The translations under genes were made by a program, and so were the position numbers. Source: Blastomussa wellsi (lineage: Eukaryota; Cnidaria; Anthozoa; Scleractinia; Plerogyridae). From it: 64,000 bases of DNA. The notes beneath the pieces were generated by a model. The model saw only the letters and a list, made by a program, of their open reading frames with translations, did no database searches and was not told the origin of the DNA. Below, piece after piece: positions 12,801 through 22,714 of the stretch (position 1 is its first letter; every line of letters starts with the position of its first letter). The stretch spans positions 18,973,256 through 19,037,255 of the forward strand of contig OX393570.1 in NCBI GenBank assembly GCA_947652115.1. The letters run 5' to 3'.

Positions 12801-15800
12801 TGCAACTATCACAAACAAAAACAGCAGTGTGCAAACAAACTTGATTGCCCTGGCAGTCCTGCAGGCAAGCTGGAGTCATTTTATGCTAGACAGCTAGCCT
12901 TTCTTCATCTAAAAAAATGTCCAGGGAAATTTATTGTTTGCCCATTGGGCAATTCGACCAACCCCGACAGAAAAATCCAGTAGCCCTGGGCTACCGGGCA
13001 GGCCTTTCTTGGCACACTAAAACATATGTTTAAAGGAGGTACATCATGGTTTCTACCCTAAATTTTTCAAAATTGTCATTCGTAATCCACCCCAATCTTC
13101 TCTATCCTAAACCATCCTTGAGTATCACTTCCTTGTTGTTTTTCCTCCTTACTAGACTATTATTTTTAGGTTTCCTACATTTTAATGGCAATTTGGTTCG
13201 TCACAAAAAATAACTCAAAATACTGTGATGCAGCTCCTTTAAAAAATTGATCATAACAAACAACTGAGGCAAAACCAACATTTTAAATAGCAGTAAGCAA
13301 GAGTGACATCATTAACTCAGACAAGATTCAGCCAATCAAACTGGAATGGTGGATGATTTGAAGCTTTCATTAAGCATGAACGACAGTGTTCCTAAAACTC
13401 TTGTTTGAAATGTTCGCTACAATCCCATTATTTCTTTCAGAACACACTAATACTGTCCGAGTCTCACAGGGGTCCAATTTTATTTTTGACACCTCACACT
13501 CTTCGCTACTGCAATTCAATCTGAATAGAAATATTACTTTAAAATCAGTTTAAAAGAAGTCCATATTCTGTAACCATCTTACTTGATAATGGCATTAGGG
13601 ATTCATCTGTACTCTGTAGTCTCCACTTCAACACACCAATTTCAGAATTAAGTGGAAATGGTTTAGTTGGTTGTTTGAGACCTATTATAGATTCTTGACT
13701 GAATAACTTCTTATCTATGTTAGGATGTGTCTGAAAACAAAGGTTGCAAGTTAGAATACACATCAGGAGTTTGAGACCTTTGCCCCAAACAAATGAATTC
13801 ACATGCAGGAGAGTTGGGGTGCGGGGAGATATGAACCTCCAATCCACGCTAAGGGTAGAGGGGGTTCTTAACCTCCCATCCTTGCTCACGAAGAGGGCGA
13901 TCATAACCTCCCATCCTGGCTCAGAGGAGAGGGGGATCTTAACCTCCCATTCTGGCTCAGGGAGAGAGATGGACCTTAACCTCCAATCCTGGCTCAGGGG
14001 AGAGGGGATCTTAACCTCCCATTCATGCTCAGGAGGAGGAGGATCTGAACCTCCCATCCTGGCGCAAACCCCTTCCTCTGTGAATCCTGCATCTTTTTGT
14101 TTTATTTCAATTGCAAAACATCACAAAATGTTGCAAAACTTTTTCCTGCCACCTCTGGAAACACTTCCCATCTTCTCCCCATCTCCTGTAGCCCTGTTCC
14201 CCTCCACAAGAAGAGATCTCTTGACAAATGACTCATTTCGACAATCTATCCCACTGAAAACTTTGTATTTGCAGTTGCCCATGGTGATCTCATTTGGCTA
14301 ACATGAAGTCAAACATTTTCCTTCTTAGGCACAGCCAGTAAATGTACATGTTTGGTTCAAGAAATTCAGTACCACATTTCCTTCAAATTCATCCAGACCC
14401 TGAAAAGTACCTGCATTTGGAACCCTTTGTCATCGTTGTTCTCCAAGGTAAGCCGTATTTTGCCAAACTGTGCGTCTGCCACTCTGAGAAGTATAAGACC
14501 TCTGATTTCCATGTTCTGTAGCCCTCCGTCTCTTCCTGCTGTTAACGTTATCTTCTCGTCAACCTTTACATGGACGCTGGATTTTGAGGGGAATATAAAT
14601 ATGCATTGGCAGTAAATTAAATACCTATGTATATTGCAAAGTGTCCTTCCAAAACCATAAAAAAATCATTGCTTAACTCATACATCAACAATCTTACCTT
14701 CCCATTTGGACTGATGGTGTTGTCGTGGTCTTTCCAGTTGAGGTTAACTTTGTCTTGGAACTTACTACCTCTGAAAACAAAACATAATTTGGATCAACTG
14801 AGTTCCATGTAGTTCTTTCGTGAGAAACTAAGGACTGATCTCCATATACGAATCAACTTAGATTATCATTTTAGAGTTTTTACAGGTGAAGATTTTTACT
14901 TGGAACAGTAATTTGGAACACAGCCAGAAAGAAAGTGGAAACTAACTATTTATTGAAGACAACAACCTTCCACATTTGGCAAATACTGGACAAAAAATAT
15001 GGTAATTGGAGATGGCAACTGGCGATTTAACAACAACTACAATGCATTAAGCACATCTGAAATATTCTTGAGCAAAAAACTTTTCAAGGACATGTACTAA
15101 ATGAGGAAAAAGATTGTTTCATCAAAATCATTAAGAAATACATGTACAGGGAGCTACACTGTAGCAAGAGGTGACTACATTTGGTTTAATTTTAGTTTCT
15201 TTTGTTGGAAATTTATTGTTTTCTATCCTCACCTGTTCCCTCCGATCTGAGCTTGTCAACAAAATTGTCAACATCCTTTGATTTACTTCCTAATTTCATT
15301 GCCTTTCCACTGCCAGCAGTTCTGAATCAAAATAAAGCAAATATGTGTAAACAACCTGATCAGACAAGAAGAACAAAGACAGTTGTTTGCATGTCCCACA
15401 CTAAATTTCCATGATTTTTCAGGTTTTCCATGACCAATATGAGCCCTGTTTCTTCTGTTCAACAGTTGACTCCAAAATCGCTGGCATAACCTACTGTATG
15501 TTGAGAAGACTGTCACTGTACCTTGTGGGGTATGATGGTTTCGGAGGCGTAGGATCAATCACAGTCACATCATTAACCACAGGGGCACTTGAATCACGAC
15601 CTCCTCCGCCACCAAAACCTCCAAATCCTGCCATAGAGCTTTTAAAACCTTTGCCTTTTGCTGCGGCTGTTCTGGCAGCTTGTAACTCTTTTGCTTTCTT
15701 TTTCATCTCTTCCTTGGCTTCACGTTCTTGCGTCTAAAAAAATGTTTAGATTGCAAAGGAATAAGAATCTTTTCCAAAAGTACACATCAAATTACACATT

Positions 15801-18800
15801 ATTGTCAAGCTATTGTATGTATTTGTGGGGGCATTTGGTGTAACCAGAAGACAAAACGGAAAGGGAAACGATGCATTTTCATGTCAACCCAGATTACTAT
15901 TCAATGGACTACAAACAGTTATCCTATTCTTTCTATGGGCAAAAACACTGCTTTCAAATTTATCTGGTTAAGTTTTAGATGGGGCTTTAAAGTACACCTA
16001 ACCCCAAAATATGTTTTCGCTACAATAAACCTTTCCACCAGTTTGAAACATGTTATTTATAGCATCAAAAAGTTAAAAAACTGTACGTTATTTGGTTCAC
16101 AACCGTGTCAGAAGGGGCATGGGTCTATTCCTCGGCCGACGTCACAAACTGATTTGCATAGCATCAAGTCTTTGTAAACATGCATGCAAATCAGTTTGTG
16201 ACGTCAACCCAGGAATAGACCCGCGCCCCTTCTGACTCGGTCATGAACCAAATAACATACAGTTTTTCGTAACTTTTAAATGCTATAAATAGTCCGCATT
16301 TAGTAAAAAGGAGAAACGAAAGGTGTAACACGTTTCGAACTGGTGCAAAGGTTTATTGTAGTGAAAAAATATTTGGGGTTAGGTGCACTTTAACTAAATG
16401 TAATGTACACTTTAGTTTATGATTATAAACTTGCCTGTCTGACGGCACGGAACACCTTCTCTTCATGACTGTCCATTTCAGTAAATGTTCTGATTTGTGC
16501 AAGATTTACATTTTCACGATAGCCAAGAGCAACAATCTCATCAAAAGCAAAGATCAGTGAGAATGCATTCTCAACTATCTCGGATTCTTCCATTACTTTG
16601 CAGTATTCTGGAATCTAGAATGAAGGATAAAGGGAAGTTTCTAACAAAGCTTGGACACATAACTTAAGAGTGACTGACTATAACTATTTTTTGGCTGACA
16701 GCAGTTCTGTGATGGATCTCAAAACAAGTAAAAGTTATACCGGTATTTGAGGTTGCAACTTTTGAAGGGTTATTTTCAGAGGGTAGTACATGAAGCTAAT
16801 ATTGGTGTTCGCTAATTGGTTCACACTAGCTACACGGACATGACCAGCTTTTTCCTTATGTCGGTATGTTTTTTGTGTGTTCATGATGTGTCATTATGTT
16901 GTTTTATTCACACTGGAAATAAAAAACATAAACAAAATCTGCTGTTTTGTGTGTTTGTTTGTGTGGCCTTGGCATCGTGTTATGTCTCTAATACAAGGCC
17001 TAACAACTATGACATTTTATTGCTTAATTTTTCAGAGGGTACATGTACGTTGCTACTTTCATACTGCACATGGCATCTGGTCACCTCACAGCCAACTAGT
17101 ATCGCCACCATCGAACTCGTCACTACGAAAGGACTTAACACACAAATCACACCCAGGGGTTTCAAAACAGGCCGACAAGTGCTGGAATTCTGTTGGTTAT
17201 TTTCCTATGTGCTGCTGGTGAATCTGGTTGTAGCCATCAGCTTGCGACAAGTTTGTGCAGCTTGCGATAAGTTTGTGCAGACAAATGTGGAATATTCAGA
17301 ATGTTACTGTAGACTCAGCTTTGCAGTCATCTCTCTATATGAGGGACAACATCTGGACTGGCACCAACTACCTGCCTCAAGGCGGTGGCAAACAAGGACA
17401 CATTGTTGCTCATGATGATTTGTTGCGCGCTTAAACGCAGAAACATTTGTTGCAGACACAAAATGTTTTTGAATAACATCAGAAACATTTTTTGTGTCTT
17501 GGGCACAAAATTTGTGTCCGCAATAATGTGTCCTGGTTTGCCACCGCCTTTAGAGAGGTGTCCAGTTTATAGAGAGCTGCGATACAGTATAATGACTAAT
17601 AAACAGCTCGCATGGACCAACAACAATTATAACATACGTACATACATTGTTTATTTGGTGTCTTATACCTCGTACATCGACATACCTCCAAATAAATTAA
17701 CAATTTAACACTGACCAAACAAAACAATGTCGGCAACAAATCCAAGCAATCATTAATTTCCCTTGTTATTTATTTTGATTTCACAAATTTAGTTATTTTT
17801 GCCTTTTTTGATGAAGTGAGGCAACGTTTTGGCTGCTAGTTACACTGACAACACTTTCAGGCAGTTGTTTTAATCCGTAAAATTAATATCTGCTTAAACT
17901 CATCACTAATAGGTGCGTGAAATTCCTGTGTGAGCTGCCCCGAGGGTGAACAGTAACCACGACAACCCTGTGAGTGGCAACCACCAGGCACCGTCACACT
18001 GAGCAGCAACTCAGTGGAAAACAATCATCAAGCTACCCATACTTACCAATGGGAGGGACAGGAGCAAAAGCGAAAGGTACATGTAACACAAGCAAATGAC
18101 TTGACCTCAACACGAGACCTGTAAAATTACTGAGCCCCTGCAAAGCCTTGGGGCACCCCGGATTCACGCATGAGATGGCTGGCCAGCATTGTCTCGAGTT
18201 TAACCTCGCCTAAATTACATTTAGCCACATTTAAACAAATCTGAAGAATTACAAACAAAATTTGATGAAACTGCACCCATAGAGAGGCTCTTGCCGTTTC
18301 ATGATGGCGAGTTGACTGGAAACCCTACAAAGATACCACAATGTTATTACGACTCTTACCACTCGAGAAAATAATCTCAATGTCTCCAAATCCTCTAAAA
18401 TGTTGCTGGCTTTAGTTGTAATGAGGAGCATGTAGAGTTTCTCAAGCGGCTGGTATACATATCTAACACTTTCTGTCTCAACAAATGTGTGTTGTTTCCC
18501 GGTATTCATCAGTTTAGGAAATGCAGCGAGAAGACCCTCCACACGTGACCGTGTCATTTCCACAAACTGGCGTGATACTATAGCTATGGAGAAATACACA
18601 AAATAAAGTTAAAGATCATGTTACAGCAAACAAGGGGTTGGACCATTAATTTTTTTCCGGGGGGGGGGGGGCAGTTTTTCTGAGCAATAATTTTCTTTTT
18701 CATTCATCATTGGGAAATGTTGAGCAAAATATCATGATTTGTCAGTGGCAAGTGTATGGTGGCCTAGAGCTGCCATAAGAATTTCTGGTGTCTTGTCGTC

Positions 18801-21800
18801 TTTTCTTTTATATTATATTTTTTTATTTTACTTGTTTAGTTTATTTTATTTGATTTCATTCGCTTTATTTTATTTTATTTTATTTTCAAAAACAATTTAT
18901 TATAGAATTTAATTCAAAGTAAAGTCAAATGAAAACAAATGAAAGTAAAAGCCTTGTTTGTTGGGTTCTGGCGGCTTGGTCACGGAGGAATCACAGGTTC
19001 ACTGACGCAATGCAGTCTACTCGAACGCGATGCATAGTCGTCTTCCAACTGCCAAGTTGGTGAACTGGATGACTTGATAAATCTTACGTGGAGCACCTTG
19101 AAATCGGGAATGTGCTTCATTGAGTGACAAGATGGTCCTTGCTCACCAGCCAAAATATCACATGACAATCCCTTACATTCTAATGAGTGTGAAAAATGTG
19201 TTTCGCAAGCTGCTTTGATCCCTTCAATGGAGAGTTCCTCCTCATCGTACCGCATGAACTCATGTGGCCCTACTCGAGTACCGTATTTACCCGTGTATTA
19301 GTCGACCTCGTGTATAAGTCGACCCCCTAACTTTGGGGCCAAAAACTAAGTTTTCTTTATTTTATTGGAAAACTTAAATATATTGTATTTCTTAGAATTA
19401 TTGTTCAGGTAAGTACTATTGATATATGAAACTATCACAGCAAGTTTCATTGTGAAGTTTTAATATTCTCGCATGTCCGCAATCGTTTTAACAACACATG
19501 TACATGTGGGCATTTTGTCCATAATGTTTGAAACAGGCTTACAAAATCAGACATACTAATTGCAGACAAACCTTTTTGACTGTGGAAATGGAAAAAGCAG
19601 CTTTAGCAGGCAGGCAAAACACCAAAGAAGGTCTTAAATCTTCGAGAACGCTCGATAAACAGCGTGTTTAGAAAACTTGGTAACCAAGCTACAAGATCGG
19701 TCGAGTATTGGTAACTGATGACTGCACGTGCTTACATCATGCCAGGTTACCAAGCAAGGAGTTCGAAGCGAGAAAGATGTTTTTCCTCAGCAGATTTACG
19801 GCTTTATTTTGCAAGAAATGTCAGTTCTTTATTCCGAAATTGTGCCAGGGAGTATCTTCAACCCTCAGGTCTACATAAAGCAGATAAATTTTAAAGCATT
19901 TCGACTTGAACTGCGAATTTAGACGCAGACCGCTAAGCAAAGGACTTCGCGTTTTGTGTCATTGTTTGTAAGATGTTTTACGTAAGATTATAGACACAAT
20001 TGTTATGCTAATTGTGCCGAATTTATTTTACTGGTGCTTGGGTTTTAGTTTTTGTCCCATGTATAAGTCGAGGGCGATTTTTTGGACTGATTTTTAGGTC
20101 GTGAAAGGTCGACTTATACACGGGTAAATACGGTATATTTTTGGGCTTTCCCGGATACTTCTGAGCTCATTCTCTGCACTGCTAATTCTTGTCACTCAAG
20201 AATGTTACCTTTTTCGTTTTACTTCCACTGCCATCTCCAGTTTTACGCCTCCTTGCTTTCATCTTGTTCTTAAAAGTGCCCCAAGACTTCTTTTTCCCAT
20301 CCGCCATGTTGTTTTGTTATGGGTAAAATCCAGCCCCAAGGCATCTTGGTCTATGGCAGTTTTAGGCCACGGCGTTATAATTTTCATTTGCTTTTACTTT
20401 CATTTGGTTTTCTTTGATTTCATTTTACTTCTATAATAAATTGTTTGTGAAAATGAAATAAAATAAAATAAAATAAAGCAAATGAAATAAAATAAAATAA
20501 AGTAAATAAGTAAAATGAAATATGATATAAAAGAAAAGGCGAAAAAGCCCCGAAAATCCTTACAGCAGCTCTAGGCCACCATACAACTGTTCCACAAAGT
20601 TCCCACTACAAATGCAAATCCACCAACAATTAAATACTTAAGCAAAATATGGCATTCGTTTCACTCCTATACGGTGTAGATATATATTCTCTCAGAAATA
20701 ATTTGCGGGCGACAAGAGGAGCCTGCAATCCTAATCTCAATGTTGCCACCACAAATGCATGCGTAGCAGTTTTGTAATTGGCCTTTGACTCGATTTTTTT
20801 CTACATTCCAAAGTTCTTCCATGTATGGAATGAAAAGAACACAATTTGATCATGCGAATCATGCATACTTTGGACCTTGGTGTTTTGACATATGTAATTC
20901 CTTCTGCTTTTTTTATTTGGTGCAATATGAATACACGCTTTTGGGAGAGTTAGTCCCTGGCTTTTATGTATTGTTATTGCTCATGCACAGGGTTGTCAAT
21001 AAGATTTGAAGCAAGCGGAGATATTTTGAAAGTACACAGCACTGGGGACCCTTTTAAGCATTTTTGTAATGACCGCTTTTTTCCTGCTTATCTCTGCCAA
21101 ATTGTAGCCGGCGAAAATGTTCAAGTAGCCGGCGATATCGCCGCCGCTTATTGACAACCCTGTCCGTGCAAGTTTTAATGGTAGTAAAAAAGTTGGAAGC
21201 AAAATCGAACAAGTCATACAGCAAAGAAAAGCAAGAATGAACAAATGAATGACTGCTTTGTTGCCAGGTCACGAGTCATAAAATCTACAAGCAGGGGGTT
21301 CAATATCTTGAAGCAGCCAGACCCCTTCAACAGGCCCTTCACGTGGCATGTGCTATTACATAACGATCATTGTTGCAAAATAATGCTATACACGCAACTT
21401 TAACATGTTTTTCTACCAAATTAATTATTATTCTTATTGACTGAGAAGACAGACATAACAATTCTATTTGTAGTATAAATAATCTCTTTATGCCTTTCTC
21501 AACTCCCACATTAGGACCCATCAGTTCATCTTGACTCAATGAATACACACATTTTATACCCTAGAACAACTTAGTCCACCTCGGAAACACTTTTATTTAC
21601 CAAAAGCACAATGTATCGTCCTCACCCCCACTTCCTAACCTTTGGTTATTACTAGTTATATTTATTATATAAACAGCAGTGGAATATCAGGTGAGCTTTC
21701 GTGCGAAAACATGATATCTTCACAGGAGAAGATAACATGTTATCCTCACATGTGAAGATATCACCGTTTCTATGGTTATGGAATAAATTGCGCTATTCGC

Positions 21801-22714
21801 AGTAAAAGTGAAAAGGTTTAGAAGTTTATTGGTGTTTAAATAATAAAAAGATTACATGACCACTTGGAGATACGAAAATTCTCTTCTTGTGTTGAAACAT
21901 ATTTCACACGTTCGCTGCGCTCACTCGTGAAATATCTTCCAACACTTAAAGAGAAATTTTCGTATCTTCACGCGGCCATGTAATATCCTCTATTTCATAT
22001 TGATGTTCATGAATAATAGAACATTCACACCAAAGCTAAAACACAATTGAAGGCTGTTTGGTTAAACTCAGTTACTATTACCGATGTTGGTCAACCTTAA
22101 ATTTGGAACAATGAAAGCACACTTGAACCAGATAAAATTCAGTCTCAAGTCTTCTTTTGCTGATTTTCATTTTCTTAAACGGGTTTAATTAAATATGTTT
22201 TGTTGGTGTGAATGTGTAAAAAGTGAGTTATATAAACCTAAGCAAATAACCCGCAACTAAACATATCTTTGGCACAAAATATGCAAATAAAAAAGGTCAG
22301 CATACCTTTTCCTGTTTTGGTGCATATTGCAGCAGCGAGAAGAACCTGAAGGTGAAATCGTTAAATGTAAAAAATAACCCAGCATTTGTTTCCGTGATTT
22401 AGAAACGATCTCCAGCGAAGCAGTGATCTTTAACTTATAATTAAACTTTCATTTCAATGGTGATTCCTTATTTTCACTTATTCGATTCACAGGTTTCACC
22501 AGGAATCGTAAATACCCGAAACAGTCTGGTTGCATCAGAAAAAAATTCGACATTTTTGAGGAGAAGGAAACTACTTTAAATTGTCTGACATGTGTGTAAA
22601 ATGTCTTCTCATGGCATCATGTGAGATAATCGCTTCGTTAGTTTATAATGTAATCACTCAATTCTTAAACGTGAAAAGTACATAATCGCAAAGAACAATA
22701 ACTGAACTTACCAT
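9864..22714 (-). CDS. ARCN1: Coatomer subunit delta (archain 1, 12 coding exons, complete)
   Basis: Exons on the minus strand: 22714-22712, 22345-22306, 18583-18360, 16614-16435, 15733-15522, 15321-15233, 14770-14698, 14576-14411, 13730-13583, 12747-12639, 10541-10337 and 9953-9864. Together they give 1,539 nt and 512 aa; human ARCN1 is 511 aa. The N-terminal longin domain begins [14 protein letters not shown] and includes [12 protein letters not shown] Glu/Lys-rich linker ([17 protein letters not shown]) and a Gly-rich stretch follow. The C-terminal mu-homology domain runs from about residue 270 to the terminal EKYEIV. Delta-COP is a subunit of the COPI coat that drives Golgi-to-ER retrograde traffic. 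Exon 1 codes only for Met. The intron after exon 4 has a GC donor. Intron 2 (3.7 kb) holds a 1.83-kb inverted-repeat element; other introns hold a large foldback and a minisatellite. Identity is certain. Confidence 0.97.
11613..12185. repeat. AATTAAATTCG-type inverted repeat region in ARCN1 intron 10
   Basis: GAATTTAATTTGGACGAATT near the left end and GAATTAAATTCGACG at the right end, with further inverted copies at 11660-11720. Probably a nested MITE. The interior open frames have no recognisable features. Confidence 0.5.
13829..14068. repeat. Minisatellite of ~35-bp units in ARCN1 intron 8
   Basis: Seven imperfect head-to-tail units of 34-37 bp with core GGATCTTAACCTCCCATCCT, followed by GGCTCAGGGGAGAGG. 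It lies about 100 bp from the acceptor of ARCN1 exon 9. On the minus strand the frame is open through the array into exon 9. Confidence 0.85.
15975..16392. repeat. ~420-bp foldback (long inverted repeat) in ARCN1 intron 4
   Basis: Left arm from AAAGTGCACC-type sequence (read as AAGTACACCTAACCCC) through GTCAGAAGGGGC to CAAACTGATTTGCAT. The right arm repeats it inverted from ATGCAAATCAGTTTG to GGGGTTAGGTGCACTTTAA. Arms are about 190 bp with a ~25-bp loop; the right arm has ~40 extra bp (near 16295-16335). A foldback MITE. Confidence 0.75.
17379..17552. mobile_element. MITE with AAGGCGGTGGCAAAC ends
   Basis: AAGGCGGTGGCAAACAAGGA at the left and TCCTGGTTTGCCACCGCCTT at the right. The interior CACAAAATGTTT ... 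AAACATTTTTTGTG also pairs. It is in ARCN1 intron 3. Confidence 0.7.
18982..20307 (-). pseudogene. Small unrecognised gene carried by the inverted-repeat element, disrupted
   Basis: Minus strand. ATG at 20307-20305 begins [20 protein letters not shown], a Lys/Arg-rich N-terminus. After a possible 48-nt GT-AG intron (donor after AAAAAG, acceptor CTCAG) the frame continues KYPGKPKN. It would then join [20 protein letters not shown] at 19281, but an 854-bp MITE-like element sits between the halves. The second half runs to a stop near 18980 and includes [11 protein letters not shown] and [17 protein letters not shown]. Without the insertion the frame joins cleanly, so the gene was open before the insertion. 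I do not recognise the family; it has no transposase motifs. Confidence 0.5.
19281..20134. mobile_element. MITE-like element with TACCGTATTTACCCGTGTAT ends
   Basis: The ends at 19281 and 20134 are inverted copies: ACCGTATTTACCCGTGTATT, then AGTCGACC on the left; GGTCGACTTATACACGGGTA, then AATACGGTA on the right. About 854 bp, with no meaningful coding. It is nested in the 18753-20585 element and splits that element's gene. Confidence 0.7.
20987..21163. mobile_element. 177-bp MITE with ACAGGGTTGTCAATAAG ends
   Basis: ACAGGGTTGTCAATAAG at the left, CTTATTGACAACCCTGT at the right: 17-bp perfect inverted repeats. It is in ARCN1 intron 2. Confidence 0.75.
21670..21995. repeat. MITE-like block with ACATGTGAAGATATC palindromes
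   Basis: Inverted motifs GATAACATGTTATCCTCACA and AAGATATCACC, and an inner foldback of CGAAAATTCTCTTCTTG with GAGAAATTTTCGTATCTTC. It is in ARCN1 intron 2. Exact ends are unclear. Confidence 0.5.

Larger units (their letters stand above)
18753..20585. mobile_element. 1.83-kb DNA element with ~200-bp inverted repeats, in ARCN1 intron 2
   Basis: The left end at 18753 (TGTATGGTGGCCTAGAGCTG) recurs inverted at the right end. Similarity continues for about 200 bp on each side, through TTTTATT-rich tracts and the shared ACAATTTATTATAGAA. Left arm about 18753-18955, right arm about 20385-20585. No transposase is visible. It contains a small minus-strand gene (18980-20307), which is interrupted by a second inverted-repeat element (19281-20134). 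It is probably non-autonomous. Confidence 0.75.

Noticed and set aside
13545..14057. 170-codon minus-strand frame starting in the minisatellite
   Set aside because: Its C-terminal third is ARCN1 exon 9; the rest is minisatellite and intron, with a good acceptor (TTTTCAG) at the exon start.
16816..17415. 199-codon plus-strand frame in ARCN1 intron 3
   Set aside because: No recognisable domain, low-complexity composition, opposite strand inside an intron, and its end lies in a MITE.
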